Below, piece after piece: positions 1 to 12,600 of a stretch of 64,000 bases of DNA. This DNA comes from Siphonodentalium dalli. Its lineage: Eukaryota; Mollusca; Scaphopoda; Gadilida; Siphonodentaliidae. The translations under genes and the position numbers were made by a program. The first letter of the stretch is position 1, and each line of letters begins with the position of its first letter. A model generated the notes under the pieces. It was not told the origin of the DNA and made no database searches. It saw only the letters and a program-made list of their open reading frames with translations. The stretch lies in assembly GCA_032622095.1 (NCBI GenBank), contig CP136068.1:136965989-137029988 (forward strand), written 5' to 3'.

Positions 1-183
1 CGCATAGCGGGCTAGCATCACCAAATTCACCCTCTGGGAACCTCATTCTGCTGAGGTGTAAGCAGAATGAGGTCCCCAGAGGGTGAATTTGGTGATGCTA
101 GCCTGCTATGCGGGGTAGCATCACTAAATTCACCCTCTGGGGACCTCATTGTGCAAATGACAGACACCCTATTTCAAGGCTTG
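1..183. repeat. hAT-type MITE (family E), left part cut by window edge
   Basis: Palindromic stretches with the CCCTCTGGGGACCTCATT motif in both orientations, ending in the family terminus CTATTTCAAGGCTTG. It is the same family as 652-906, which has an 8-bp target duplication. 184-510 holds only the donor-side intron of ELP2 exon 11 and AT-rich sequence with nothing recognised. Confidence 0.8.
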
Positions 184-510
184 CATCTGAAACCATTTGA
201 AGTGTCTAACTTACGAAGTAACAACTTAACTAAAAGGTTCCACATAAGTCCACATTGGACACATATAAAATACCACATAAAATAGCAACTGCAAGCACGG
301 CCTAAGGATGATCCTATCTGAACTATATCTAGTCATGTAGGGTGAATATTTCATTCAATGTTGATTTTGTGGCCAGCCCAAATAAAAAATTAACCAATAT
401 TAATAGACCCAAAATTTAAATAATTTTTATATATAAAACGGCTTACCAGTGAAGAAATAATTAATTCAATAACTTCCTATTTTAATTCATCATATATAGA
501 AATCTCTTAC

Positions 511-633
511 CTCATCATGACTCCACTGGTGCAGTGCCCCCTGGTAGCTATGTCCAAGAATTATCTTCCCATCAGGGCTGATAACTCCTCCATAGAATCC
601 TTGAGTGTTACCTCCAACCTCACCAACTCTAAC
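511..633 (-). CDS. ELP2: ELP2 coding exon 11 (last in window)
   Basis: 123 nt, 41 codons, phase 0 in and out; acceptor TCTTTAAG, donor GTAAGA. It encodes [20 protein letters not shown], then [21 protein letters not shown], the well conserved [14 protein letters not shown] block. A hAT-type element with 8-bp duplications is inserted 18 bp upstream of the acceptor (652-906). The next exons lie beyond the left edge. Confidence 0.95.
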
Positions 634-3600
634 CTTAAAGAGGCGTATAGACAAGCCTTGAAATAGTGTGTCTGTCATTTGCAGAATGAGGTTCCCAGAG
701 GGTGAATTTAGTGATGCTACCCCCGCATAGCGGGGTAGCATCACCAAATTCACCCTCTTGGAACCTCATTCTGCTGAGGTGTAAGCATAATGAGGTCCCC
801 AGAGGATGAATTTGGTGATGCTAGCCCGCTATGCGGGGTAGCATCACTAAATTCACCCTCTGGGGACCTCATTCTGCAAATGACAGGCACACTATTTCAA
901 GGCTTGCGTATAGATGTCATACCGTTATCCCCTAATTCTAATTCACTAGCTGCTAATATACCGCTTGAAGCATCCAAGATTTGTGGGGGATCAATTAAAG
1001 GCACGGGCGGCGTTCGTTGCAGAAATATTCATATTTGTTCAAATCGCCATCAACAGAAGGAATATTAAAATATATATAGTTTTGTTCATATGCCAGACAT
1101 AATCAGCGCGTAAATAGTATATTGTCGTCAAGACGTACGATGATGTACGTAAACAAGAGCCTGCTCGTGTAACAGAAGTTGTGCTTCTGTTTACATAACA
1201 CAGCGCAATTCTATTGGTTAATCACACACAAATGATATAAACGCTCTTTATTATTTCCATATTAGGAAAATAGTAACAAATAACACTCTTTATGTTTACC
1301 ATATCCGGATCTAAACAAAAGCCAGGTAACGTAACGTTTTTTGCTTTTGTTTACATAACAAAGGAAAAACAATTGACAATGACATACATGTACTGATTGG
1401 TATAAGAACAAAGTCTGTCTATACTTTACTATTTTTTCTGTTTATGGAGGTTTTTTTACGGAGGTGAATATTTTAACAGCATACCCACCGCCAACGCCGC
1501 CCGTATCTTTATAAATAAACTGGTCACAAAGAGTAGTCTGTTCCAACATTAAAAATTGTTATGTGTCAATTTTAAAAGCTGATTTTGTTACATGGTTGTT
1601 ATATAAACAAAACAATGGCATCGCCATCACTGATTAACTAAATTTACCACAATATATTTGCCCTGTACATTTCCAAAATCACAAAACAACTAATTATCAT
1701 CATGAAAGTTTGTTCAAAAACTATATACAGTAATGCTCTAATTACTCGACCTCTTAACCAAAGCAGAATTATGGGTAACTTTTCAGGATTTAGTCGGAAA
1801 TATGGCTTGTTGCCATTCATCGGAAAGCTCTCCCACGAATAAGAATTTCATTTTTAGATAAATTCAGTGATCTTGACTCATTCTATATCATCTCCAGTAG
1901 TTTGTTTTCAATTATAGTGATTTTCAAGTTTCATCTGCAATTTGATTTGATTCAGTTTTCAACTACCTTATCTGTCCAGACACCACTTTCAGGATCTGGT
2001 TTCCACAGGATCATTGTTTTGTCCATCGAAGCTGATAGAAGACACATAGGCTGGGTGACACCTTTATCTGTGAGAAAAAAATAAAATATAGGCCAAGTAT
2101 ACTCAAGCCTGAGTTTAGTGTGTCTGTCATTTGCAGAATGAGGTCCCCAGAGGGTGAATTTAGTGACTCTATCCGCATAGCAGGCTAGCATCACTAAATT
2201 CCCCCTCTGGGAACCGCATTCTGCATTGCCTCATCTGCTATGGGAGACATAGACTCAGATTGAAGTTCCCAAATGGTGAATATTGTGATGTACATGTACA
2301 CCCATTGGGAACCTTATGCAATGTGTCGTCTGCCAATTTGGATATATAGAGAAATTAAACTAAAAAAAGAAATATTATCTATGTGAAGAAGTTTCTATAG
2401 AAATCTGATAATAAAGAAACTTTCCAGAGAAGATGAGGCCTAAGCAGAATGAGGTCCCCAGAGGGTGAATTTGGTGATGCTAGCCCGCTATGCATCACTA
2501 AATTCACCATCTGGGGACCTCATTCTGCAAATGACAGCACAATAAACTCAGACTTGAATATACTCATTATTTTTGCAACCAGTGAAATCGGCAAAATCAA
2601 CCCCCAATCAATTTGTCTGCCATTTTGCACCTGTTAGTCAGGCTCAAGTAAAGTAATACAGACACAAAATATTTTACGGTAGATAATCCAAGGAATCTCT
2701 ATCTGGCTATGCCTTTAGAGATCATACTCCACCAGTTCAAAACCTGGCAATTTTATAACATTGAAAAAATTACGCAGGTAATAAATTTCTTAGTCAATAT
2801 CTGTTCCTTATCAACTGTCAACTTTTGACATCAAACTTCATCACATATCCTAAATTTATTTCACAGTAGGTGAAGGTCCCAGATCGAAAATAAATGATTT
2901 AGGTGAGTCCACTCTGCTTTGCATCACTTACAATTTACAAATTCCCCTGGTAATAAATTCATGTTTATCACATAATCAGCATGAAAACATTGCCTAAATC
3001 ATAAAATTTCGAGCTGTGACCTTGACTTACTGTAAAATACATTATTATTAAACAGGTATTGACTAAGAAATTTATTACCTATTAATTTTCAATGTTATAA
3101 AGTTCCCTGTCAGAACGTCAAAAAGTTGCCAGGTTTTGAACTGGTGGAACATGATCTCTACTGGGTGTACCCAGAGTAGAGATACATGACACAATTTAAC
3201 AATATAATTATATACACCTCAAAAATTAATCAATCAATCTATTGTTTGACATAGATTTTCATATACATTTATATTAATTATATGGATCGATTATTTTGAG
3301 AGACAGCAATAATTATAGCTTTAATTTTTCATAAACAAAATGATTAACCCTTTCTGTACTAAATGAATTCTCCCATTCAGTTATAAAAGTATACATTGGA
3401 ATGGTGTATTATTCATCTGGAGGGGATGTTCCGGAAAAAATAAGCAGACGACAGAAAACAAAAGTACAGAAAGAGTCCTATTTATTGGAGGGAAATGTTC
3501 AGATAATTAGTTCAACAAAAGACCAATAATGGTCATTTGTTGAACTTATTATCTGAACATTTCATAAGGGATAACTACTCATCAATGAGTGCTTAGTATA

Positions 3601-6600
3601 GAAAGTGCTAATTTTCTTTGTTTAAAATTAAGTTTAGCTTATTTGTCACATTTGGCGTTTTCGTCAGTGGCACAAAGTCAATGTTAAATAAGATTATGTG
3701 AGTTGTTGGATGTTTGGAGCCAAGCTGAAATTACCTTAATTGAACAAGAAGTTGCACCTTGGTTGCTGGCATACCGCCATGGTGCCAAATTGAAACATGG
3801 GCAGGACCGAGCCCAAATTTTTAACCCTTTCATGATGGTAGTGATGCTGGTGCAGCATTAAAGACCCTGTGCCAGTGCATTCTCTTGTATATGCGAGTCT
3901 CGCATAGGGAGCCTCGCATATATAAGAGTATGCATTGGCTTACAAGATCAAGGCAAATAGTGTTAGGCCAATGCTTTCTCTTATATATGCGAGGCACCCT
4001 ATGGGCGACTCGCATATACATGTATAAGAGAATGCATTGGCACAGGGTTTTCACAAAATTTCAGCAAGCTCCAATAATGGAAGGGTTAAATAAACAAAGA
4101 AGGATAACTTTAGAACTGAAAATGCAGACACCTACATTCTTTAGGAAGCAGGCATGTTGGTGAACCTCAATACCAAATATCATTCAGATCCAATAAACAC
4201 ATGGCTGAATTATCTGCGCAAAAAAAACAAGATTTCAAGATAAACTAAGAAGATAACTCTAAAAAGGAAAATGTGAACAACGTTATTTACCCCTCATTTC
4301 AAAGCAGTTATGATGGCATACCTTCATACAAAATGCCATTCAAATCTGATAATCCATGGCTGCGATATCTGCAAGGAAGGACAAAAAAAAGAAAAGATTT
4401 CCAGATAAAGAAAGGACAACTCTAGAATGGAAAACGCGAACAACGTCATTTGCCCCTCAGATATAGCTGAGATATACACCTGGATGGACAGACAGACAGA
4501 CAGGCAGACAAGATCAATCCTGTATATATATATTATATGCTTAACATACTTCAGTAGCACAAACCGATATTGAAGATAAATATGATTATGTGAATTGGAT
4601 TCTCCCACTCGGTCATAAAAGTATACATTGGACTGGTCTATTATTCATATGGGGGGGGGGGGGGGGGGTTTCAGGAAAAAAAATAAGCAGACAGCAGATA
4701 ATAGAATTGCAGAAGGAGTCCGATTTATTGGAGATAACTATTTGTTAAATGAGTTATATAGCATAGAAAGGGTTATTTGAATAAACAAATCAGAATTGAG
4801 TATTTAACCCTTTTAGTGCCAAGTCCGATTTTTGTATCAACCCATATTTCCTTGATCATTTTTCAAATTTATTGATTATAATAATGTGATACATTGATGG
4901 AAAGAGCTCTAAGAGCTCTTTCCATCAATGTATCACATTATTATAATCAATAAATTTGAAAAATGATCAAGGATATATGATATTTTTAAAAATATAATAT
5001 ATATTTCCTTAAAGAAAGCCTGAACACTGAACTATATGGATAGATGTCCTGCGTTTGTAAACCATAGCAGAAAAGGGTTAACTTTTTGGTCGCCTACGGT
5101 AACTAATGGTCAGTGGCTTGCCTCGGTATCAGTCACGCATGCGCAGTCCCAATATAATTCACTGTACAGATTGAATTAGCCAGTTTATTTTCAACTCAAT
5201 CAGAAGATTGGCGAGTCGCGGGGTTGGGAATGGCACCGCCATGGGAGGGCCCTATGATAGTTCAGTGTTCAGGCTTTCTTTAAGGAAATATATATTATAT
5301 TTTTAAAAATATCATATTTCCGCCAAAGGAAGCCCTCACACTGAACTATATGGATTAGAATGCAAGCCCAGGAGGAGGCACGAGCAATAAAGTTAATAGC
5401 CAAATTTTGAGTAAAGGTACTCTTCTAAAACAGATTGTACCATATATGAACACTTTAATGAATCTGTTAGGATTATTTACGTGAAATAACTCATATAGTT
5501 AGAGTGCTATATTGCTCAAATGTGTACCGCCCCCCTTGTTTTGAAACAAACATCCCATGAGGTGCCATCCAATGCATAGTTGCGAGCGAACCGAGCAAGT
5601 ATAACGTTAGAAGAAACTCTTCGTTCCTCTCTGTGTCGTCTTCTTCAGCTGTCTGTTCTAAGGTCCCACCCGTCAAGGTCCCATGATGCAGGATCATGAA
5701 GGAAGGAGACTAACTCACTCTCCGCCTTAGCGACAGAACGACCTGCAGACGGAGGCCCACTCCATCGATGGCGAGACAACCTAAGTTAACTAACTGCTAT
5801 TCGCCAAAGAAAAAGCCAGAGAACCTGATGCCAAATTTGTGGCACAGGGATTGAGTTGAGAACCCATTAGGCCAAACAGGTTGTACAACGATAATGGAGT
5901 CAAGCCATCTGAACAGAGGGAGCCCTCTCTGAGGTACCTATGCATCACAGGATATCCGACAGAAATCCTGTGATACAAATCTTACGAGTATATAAACAGT
6001 CCTTCCCATGAGGAAAACACACCGAGAGCATTTATTTGCTCCCGTAATGCAGAAGACGGGTGTAATATGGCACCCATACGATACCATAATTGTACATGTA
6101 AGTTTGGTTTTTGCTCAAACCAAAAGTCATTGTGGAATAGACCTATGTCTAGTTACACTTTAATATGCCATAGTTGCACTGAGATGGTAAAGCATCTAAA
6201 TAAACCTTAAAATAGTTCAATATTGAACCAACAATTACAGTCTCCATTAGTATTTTGTGAAGAAGGACGGGTGCGAATTTTAGCACACGTGAATTGAAAA
6301 TTACGAGTGCATACGGGTTCGAGAGCAATCACTCCCGTCTCCTGGGAAGGACTGATATAAATATATAAAAATGATATAAAAATTATATATCAAGGTGATC
6401 TATAAGTCACAATGAGATCATTGCAGAAGGCCCTTTGGCTCTTTGACAACTGAAATCAGTTCAAATGATGTACAATGTAATCAGATGATAACCACGGGTA
6501 AATTGTCACCATGCGGAATATTCAGTTCGGAGCCTCTGCCCAGAACATCATGTCACTTTCCCCCCCAAACATGCAGCAGAACGACCTAGGTGTGTGATAT

Positions 6601-9600
6601 GTTAGTGTGAGGCATGCAGCAAACTAGGGGAAGACCCCCTCCAAAAATGCTCGCTGATTAAGGAAACAAATGAAAATTTTTATCCTCCTAGTAAAGGACA
6701 CACATCCCTTTATAATGTTGTTACTTATTGAATTTTAAGAGCCATGATGGAGAGGAGATCCCCCGACCTAAGTGGTCCTGTTGAAGGCATGTTTAAGGAA
6801 AATAGGACAAATCCAGCATAGACTGAAGCGAGCAGAGTTGTCAGCATGATCTCAGGCCCTTATGATTGGGCTTCCTCGAAAGCTTATGATTGGGCTTCCT
6901 CGAAAGCTGAGCTGGACAGCGCAAACGTCTTTGCCTGTTTTTATTGTCGAATGTTGATAGGACAATTCCGGCATATACCGAAGCGCGCAGAGTTGGCAGC
7001 ATGGTTTCAGGCCCGTATGATCGGGTGCCATGGGGTTGGGATCCACTCGGACTGGGTGGTCCCCTGCCTGCAAAGAAAGGTCTATAACGCTAGTCAATGA
7101 GCTTCCTAGAAAGCTGAGATGGACAGTGCAAACGTCTTTGCCCGCGTTATTGTCTATTGTCTATAGGCGTGCAGTGCCCTGTTAATTTTATTACCATGTG
7201 CCAGATAATCAAATTGATATTGGTAATAGTAGTATGAAGAGCCATGAGATGTACTCTGTCGGCCAGGCCATTGGCAGGGTCGTTGTGGCACGTGACAAGA
7301 GAAATGCTTTCCATGTAAATGTGCTTCATTCATGTGTGAAGTCTATTGACCAGTTTGTCAGTCGCGGGTCGTGTCACTTACCTATGAAATGTATATCACA
7401 GGTAAGATAGATCGTGTTCTCGATGCATTTTGAAGACGGTGGTACGAGTGCGCAGGGCGAGCCAGGCGAGCTTGAGAGTACATAGTTCAGTAGGAAGAAG
7501 CATATAGATGAGATAATCCGTGGATAGGAAATCACGATCCGCAGCTTCTGCCTTACCGATGCCAGACTGTGACGACCGAAAAGACCCACAGTCTGACGTA
7601 TTGTGCGCAGACGGGTCGTCATCGAAAGCCTCAGACGCCTTGGGGTGTAAGGATAGCATGTCGCTCTCTGCCCTAGCGTCGGAACGACCTGCAATAATGG
7701 ACGACAAAACACTAGAGGGAGGCCCATTCCGGCGATGGCTCAATCGAGGAGTAAATACCTCCCATGGAATTTTAAGGCTGATAAACTGAGTTCCAATTTT
7801 GGAGTCCAGTGTCGAAATGAAGAATCCCATAGCCATTAGCCAAAACTGGTTTCTTCTGATAACCGGAAGGAGGTGGAGCCATCGGACCGGGGTGAGCCCC
7901 CCCCCCAAATGCAGGTGGTCCCGACCAAGCTGAATGTCCTGTCCAAGCAGAACGATGGGTAGAGGCCATTGCAGCAGAAACCCCAAGACGGCTGAGAGGC
8001 AGGCAAGGCCGTGTCTTTATATAGATCGTGACCAAGGGGACCGGGCTTGCTACCTCATGGGTAGGGCCACTGCCCTATGCCGAAGTCGCCGTAGGCCGCC
8101 CAGCCGGTGTCGTTACGTTCGCACGCGATTTTGGCAACTTCAGCACACAGAACCGCTTGCGCCGGTGTGGGACCAAATGTCCTGGGGGTCCCAAGTACCC
8201 CTGCATCGCCACCGGTCGCTTCCCCACTAATTGATTTAATGCCGCGGCATAATCGGGGGAGCGTGAACTGTTCCTGCCCGAGAAGAGATCCGACCGAGAA
8301 ATACTACCTGGGAAGGATCCAGAGATGGTGCAAATAAAGGCTCTATATCATACTAGTAGACTATCTCATCCGATTTTCATGTTTAGTTGTTGAATTATTC
8401 TTCTCTTAGAAAAATTTGTTGAAATAATGGAGAACCACTTTAATAATTACTATCCCCAGGGTCTCCAGAGTTTGAGCGCCCAAACCTGTAGCAGGTAGAA
8501 AAACATCCCTGGATCCTTCTCAGAAATTTACAAGCCCACCGGTTCAGACCGGCTTGCTGAACCGGCTGGTGTATACTCCCTTATGATCCGTTCGGTTGTA
8601 GCAGAAAAATAAACTGGCTAATTCAATCTGTACAGTGAATTATATTGGGACTGCGCATGCGTGACTGATACCGAGGCAAGCCACTGACCATTAGTTACCG
8701 TAGGCGACCAAAAAGTTAACCCTTTTCTGCTATGGTTTACAAACGCAGGACATCTATCCATATAGTTCAGTGTGAGGGCATCCTTTGGCGGAAATATGGG
8801 TTGATACAAAAATCGGACTTGGCACTGAAAGGATTAAAGATACCTGTTTTAGAGGAAGGCTGCCATCTGATGCTGTACACCCAGTGGTCGTGGCCTCCAA
8901 GAACTGATTCCAACGTCACAGCATATACCATGTCATGGTCTGAGAATACATATAATAATATCCATACAGATTGACTCAATAACAAAATTCATGAGTAAAA
9001 TGAAGACCATGCAATTTCTCATTTCTCAGGCCTGTACGCATGGTGCTGCAACCCCTTTATTCAAGTTTTAATATGTCTATGAAAGTTAATTGGTATGAAA
9101 TGATGGCGATATGCTTTTCATACAAACATACTAGTGTGATCGATCAGACCTGGTTCCCAGTTCAGATTTCAGATTCCTTACTGTAAATGCAGTAAACATA
9201 CAAACAGGAACCATCCAAAAATCTGATAAAAACATCTGTTAAAAACATCTAAAGAGTAAACATCCGTTATCCCTTTCATGATGTAGCTTCCTCAAATTTA
9301 ACGAAAACCCTGGGCCAATGCATTCTCTTATATATGCGAGTCGCTCCCTATGGTAGACTCGCATATATAAGAGAATGCACTGGCACAGGGTCTTTAATCA
9401 TGCACCAGAGCAGCTCCCATCATGAAAGGGTTAACAATACAAAGAATGCATATGGCAACTGCAATACTTTTGGACAAAAATAAATCACACGGAATCTATC
9501 AATAAACTTTCTATGGACATCTGCTGGGGAAATATTAGCCACCAGCAACTTAACCCTTTCATGATGGGAGCTGCGCTGATGTAGCATTAAAGATGCTGTG

Positions 9601-12600
9601 CCAGTGCATTCTCTTGTATATGCAAGTCTCCAATAGGGAGCCTGTCAATATATAAGAAAATGCACTGGGTTACAAGGTCAAGGTAAATATTGTTAGGCCA
9701 ATGTATTCTCTTATATGTGAGAATGCATTGGCACAGGTTAAAAAAGAGCCAAAGCTAGCCGATGCAGAGGTGGATTGCTTCATTATGTGCCCCAGAAATA
9801 AGATATAAATTATAAGATTATGCGCATACATTCTTTTGTTTTTGGCCTGAGAATAGGGAAATTTATTTTGCATGGCCTAAGATTACATTACTAATACCAT
9901 ACAGTCAGAGTAATGGTAATGCCAACATCACAGCAAACACAATATTATGGTCTGAGAATACATATCATAACATCCATACAGTTTGACTCACTAACAAATT
10001 AATTTTCATGAGTACAATTAAGCATACGCTAATACAGTACAGCTAAAGTGATGGGATTCCAATGTTACATCATAATACCAATATCGTGGTGTGAGAATAT
10101 ATATGATAATATTCATACAGTTTGACTCAATAACAAATAAATTTTCACGAGTACAATGAAGCATACGCTAAAACAGTACAGACAAAGTGATGGGATTCCA
10201 ATGTTACATCATAATACCATATCATGGTGTGAGAATATGTATGATATATACAGATAATATTCATACAGTTTAACTCATTAATGAATTAAAAACATTAAAA
10301 AAAACCTTTAAAATTTTGAAAAACTAATGCCATTATAACATCTGCTGGGTACCCCGAGTCTCCAAACAAAATATGGTTTAATTTCATTAATTGTTACTAA
10401 AGATATCAACTGTAAACCATCTAGGGATGGACAGGCACTGGTGATTTCTATAGTCCCCCGTCAGGGACAAATAAGACACGGCATACCTGTTGTTCGGAAT
10501 GAGAATGTCTTTTCTTTCATTTTTATTTCCCCTGTCCTGTCACAGTCACTTTCACCTACATCCAGTTTCCGTCTCGACAACCTCCATATTCTAAGAAAGT
10601 TGTCCTGCGAGGATGAAGCAAGCAAGAGATCGCCAGTATCTGAAGTGAAATAAATTGCAAAGTCAATGTCACAGCAATACAATTGAATACAAAATGATGC
10701 CTAAATTATTTTCAGAATTATGCTCTTAACATATTTTAACCCTTTCATGACGGGAGCTGCGCTGGTGCAGCATTAAAGATCCTGTGCCAGTTCGTTCTCT
10801 TATATTTGCGAGTCTCCCATAGGGAGCCTCGCATATATAAGAGAATGCACTGGCTTAGAAGGTCAAGGTAAATATTGTTAGGCCAATGTATGTTAGGCCA
10901 ATGTATTCTCTTATATATGTTATCCCTTTGAGAGACTCGCATATGTACAGGGTTTTCGCAAAATTTCATAAAGCTCTAATTAAACCCACATGGTGGTATG
11001 CGGTCAAAAAAAGACACCTAATAATATTTAATTTTTAATTTTTCCGGTATCGAAATAGGTAGATGTATACGTGAACTACATTTCTACAAGCATTTTCTGT
11101 TTCAGAATGATGCATTGAAGTCATCAAATATATAACCACGAGCAAATACTGCACCATTTGTAATCATTGAAATTCTGGAAATAGAGACGGAATAACTTGA
11201 CCTGAAAAGGTATATAGAGTTAAAGTGATCTGAAACACTCGAGTAAGGTGATCAAATAGAAATTGAGAATAATCTTGTTCAAAGTAGTTATTTGTTATTG
11301 AATATTAATCCAAATTGACGATACACACCGTCATTCTTATATATCAATTAAATGCAATGACTCTCGATTTCGAAATCAATTGTGTTAGATGATTGCCGAA
11401 AGTTACATCCCGAATCGAGATGTAGATATTTACAATTGGGCATAGTTCAGACAATGTTTTCTATGGAGTGGTATGGTAGATTTCTTTGAAATTTTTGGTG
11501 ATGTTAGTAGAATACTACATTCCCCAGGTTGGCATAGCGCCTGAGTACTAACTTAACAATTTCACAAGTCCATAATATGTCTTTAACTTAACATGAAACA
11601 TTAATCCTCAAAATTTTGTGCTGCCATAAATATTTCAGAGCGTCGACAGCTCTGGATTCTAATGGTGTACAGTTGCAAGTTTTACATGGCCGCTGATTAA
11701 CAAATATTAACTGGCACAAATGAAACAAGCTCAAAGTATCGAAAAATATAAGAAACAAAACATGTATTTTCAGCGCTATATCAACAAATTTGTTCGGAAA
11801 TCTTCCGCGTAGGTATGTTTTGAGATGCCTCTTACCAAATTATGTGCACATAAATTTAGGGAATCGAACAAGCCATGTCCATTTAACTGTTTCTTTACTA
11901 AAGACTCAATAACAAGTAGTTCCTGTGGGAAATGTTCAGATGATAAGATCGACAAACGGCTATTTATTAAACTTATTATCTGAACATTTCCCTCCAATAC
12001 ATTGGACTCCTTCTCACTTTTGTTATCTGTCGTCTGCTTATTTATCATGAAAACCCCTCAAGATGAATAATAAATTAATCCAATGTATACTTGTATAACT
12101 GAGTGGGAGAATCCATTTTGTATAGAAAGAGTTATGGAGTATTCTCTATTTATAGGGACATTGAGACAATAGTAACAGACAGAAGGCTGAAAACACCCTA
12201 TGGATTCCCATTTAACCCTTTCAGTGCCAGTGATGGAAGGAGCTCTTAGAGCTCTTTCCATAAATGTATCACATTATTATAATCAATAAATTTGAAAAAT
12301 GATCGCGGGTGTCGGCTTCGATTCGCGCAAGTCCGTTGGGCTTTTCGACCAGAGTCGCCGCAGTCGAAAAAGCGCTGCAGCCATGAATCGAATCGATCCG
12401 CCAAGGGAGTAAACATTTCGAAAGTTTGATCAAGGAAATATGGGTTGATACAAAAATCGGACTTGGCACTGAAAGGGTTAATTATTAGTAGAAATGTTCA
12501 AAAACTGATTTCAAATATTTGTTGCCAGTAATCTTTATTCAATGGAGGAAATTCTGTTCAATTATCATCAACGGATGTGAATTAATTGCAAAGGGGCAAA

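Larger units (their letters stand above)
4804..8837. mobile_element. TTAA-flanked element (family C) split by a 3.8-kb nested insertion
   Basis: The left end TTAACCCTTTTAGTGCCAAG and right end TTGGCACTGAAAGGATTAA match the short family C elements at 12212-12481 and 47885-48100. Here the right arm is interrupted: sequence from about 4975 to 8797 is foreign. The inserted block contains a palindromic element (4977-5313) and a longer element with ends GCCCTCACACTGAACTATAT (5318-8802). The TTAA at the right end sits at bases 7-10 of ELP2 intron 9. Confidence 0.75.

Noticed and set aside
7374-7986. 117- and 196-residue minus-strand frames as a host gene
   Set aside because: They overlap in different frames, lie inside a transposon with terminal repeats, and continue only through frame changes. 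At best a decayed element ORF.
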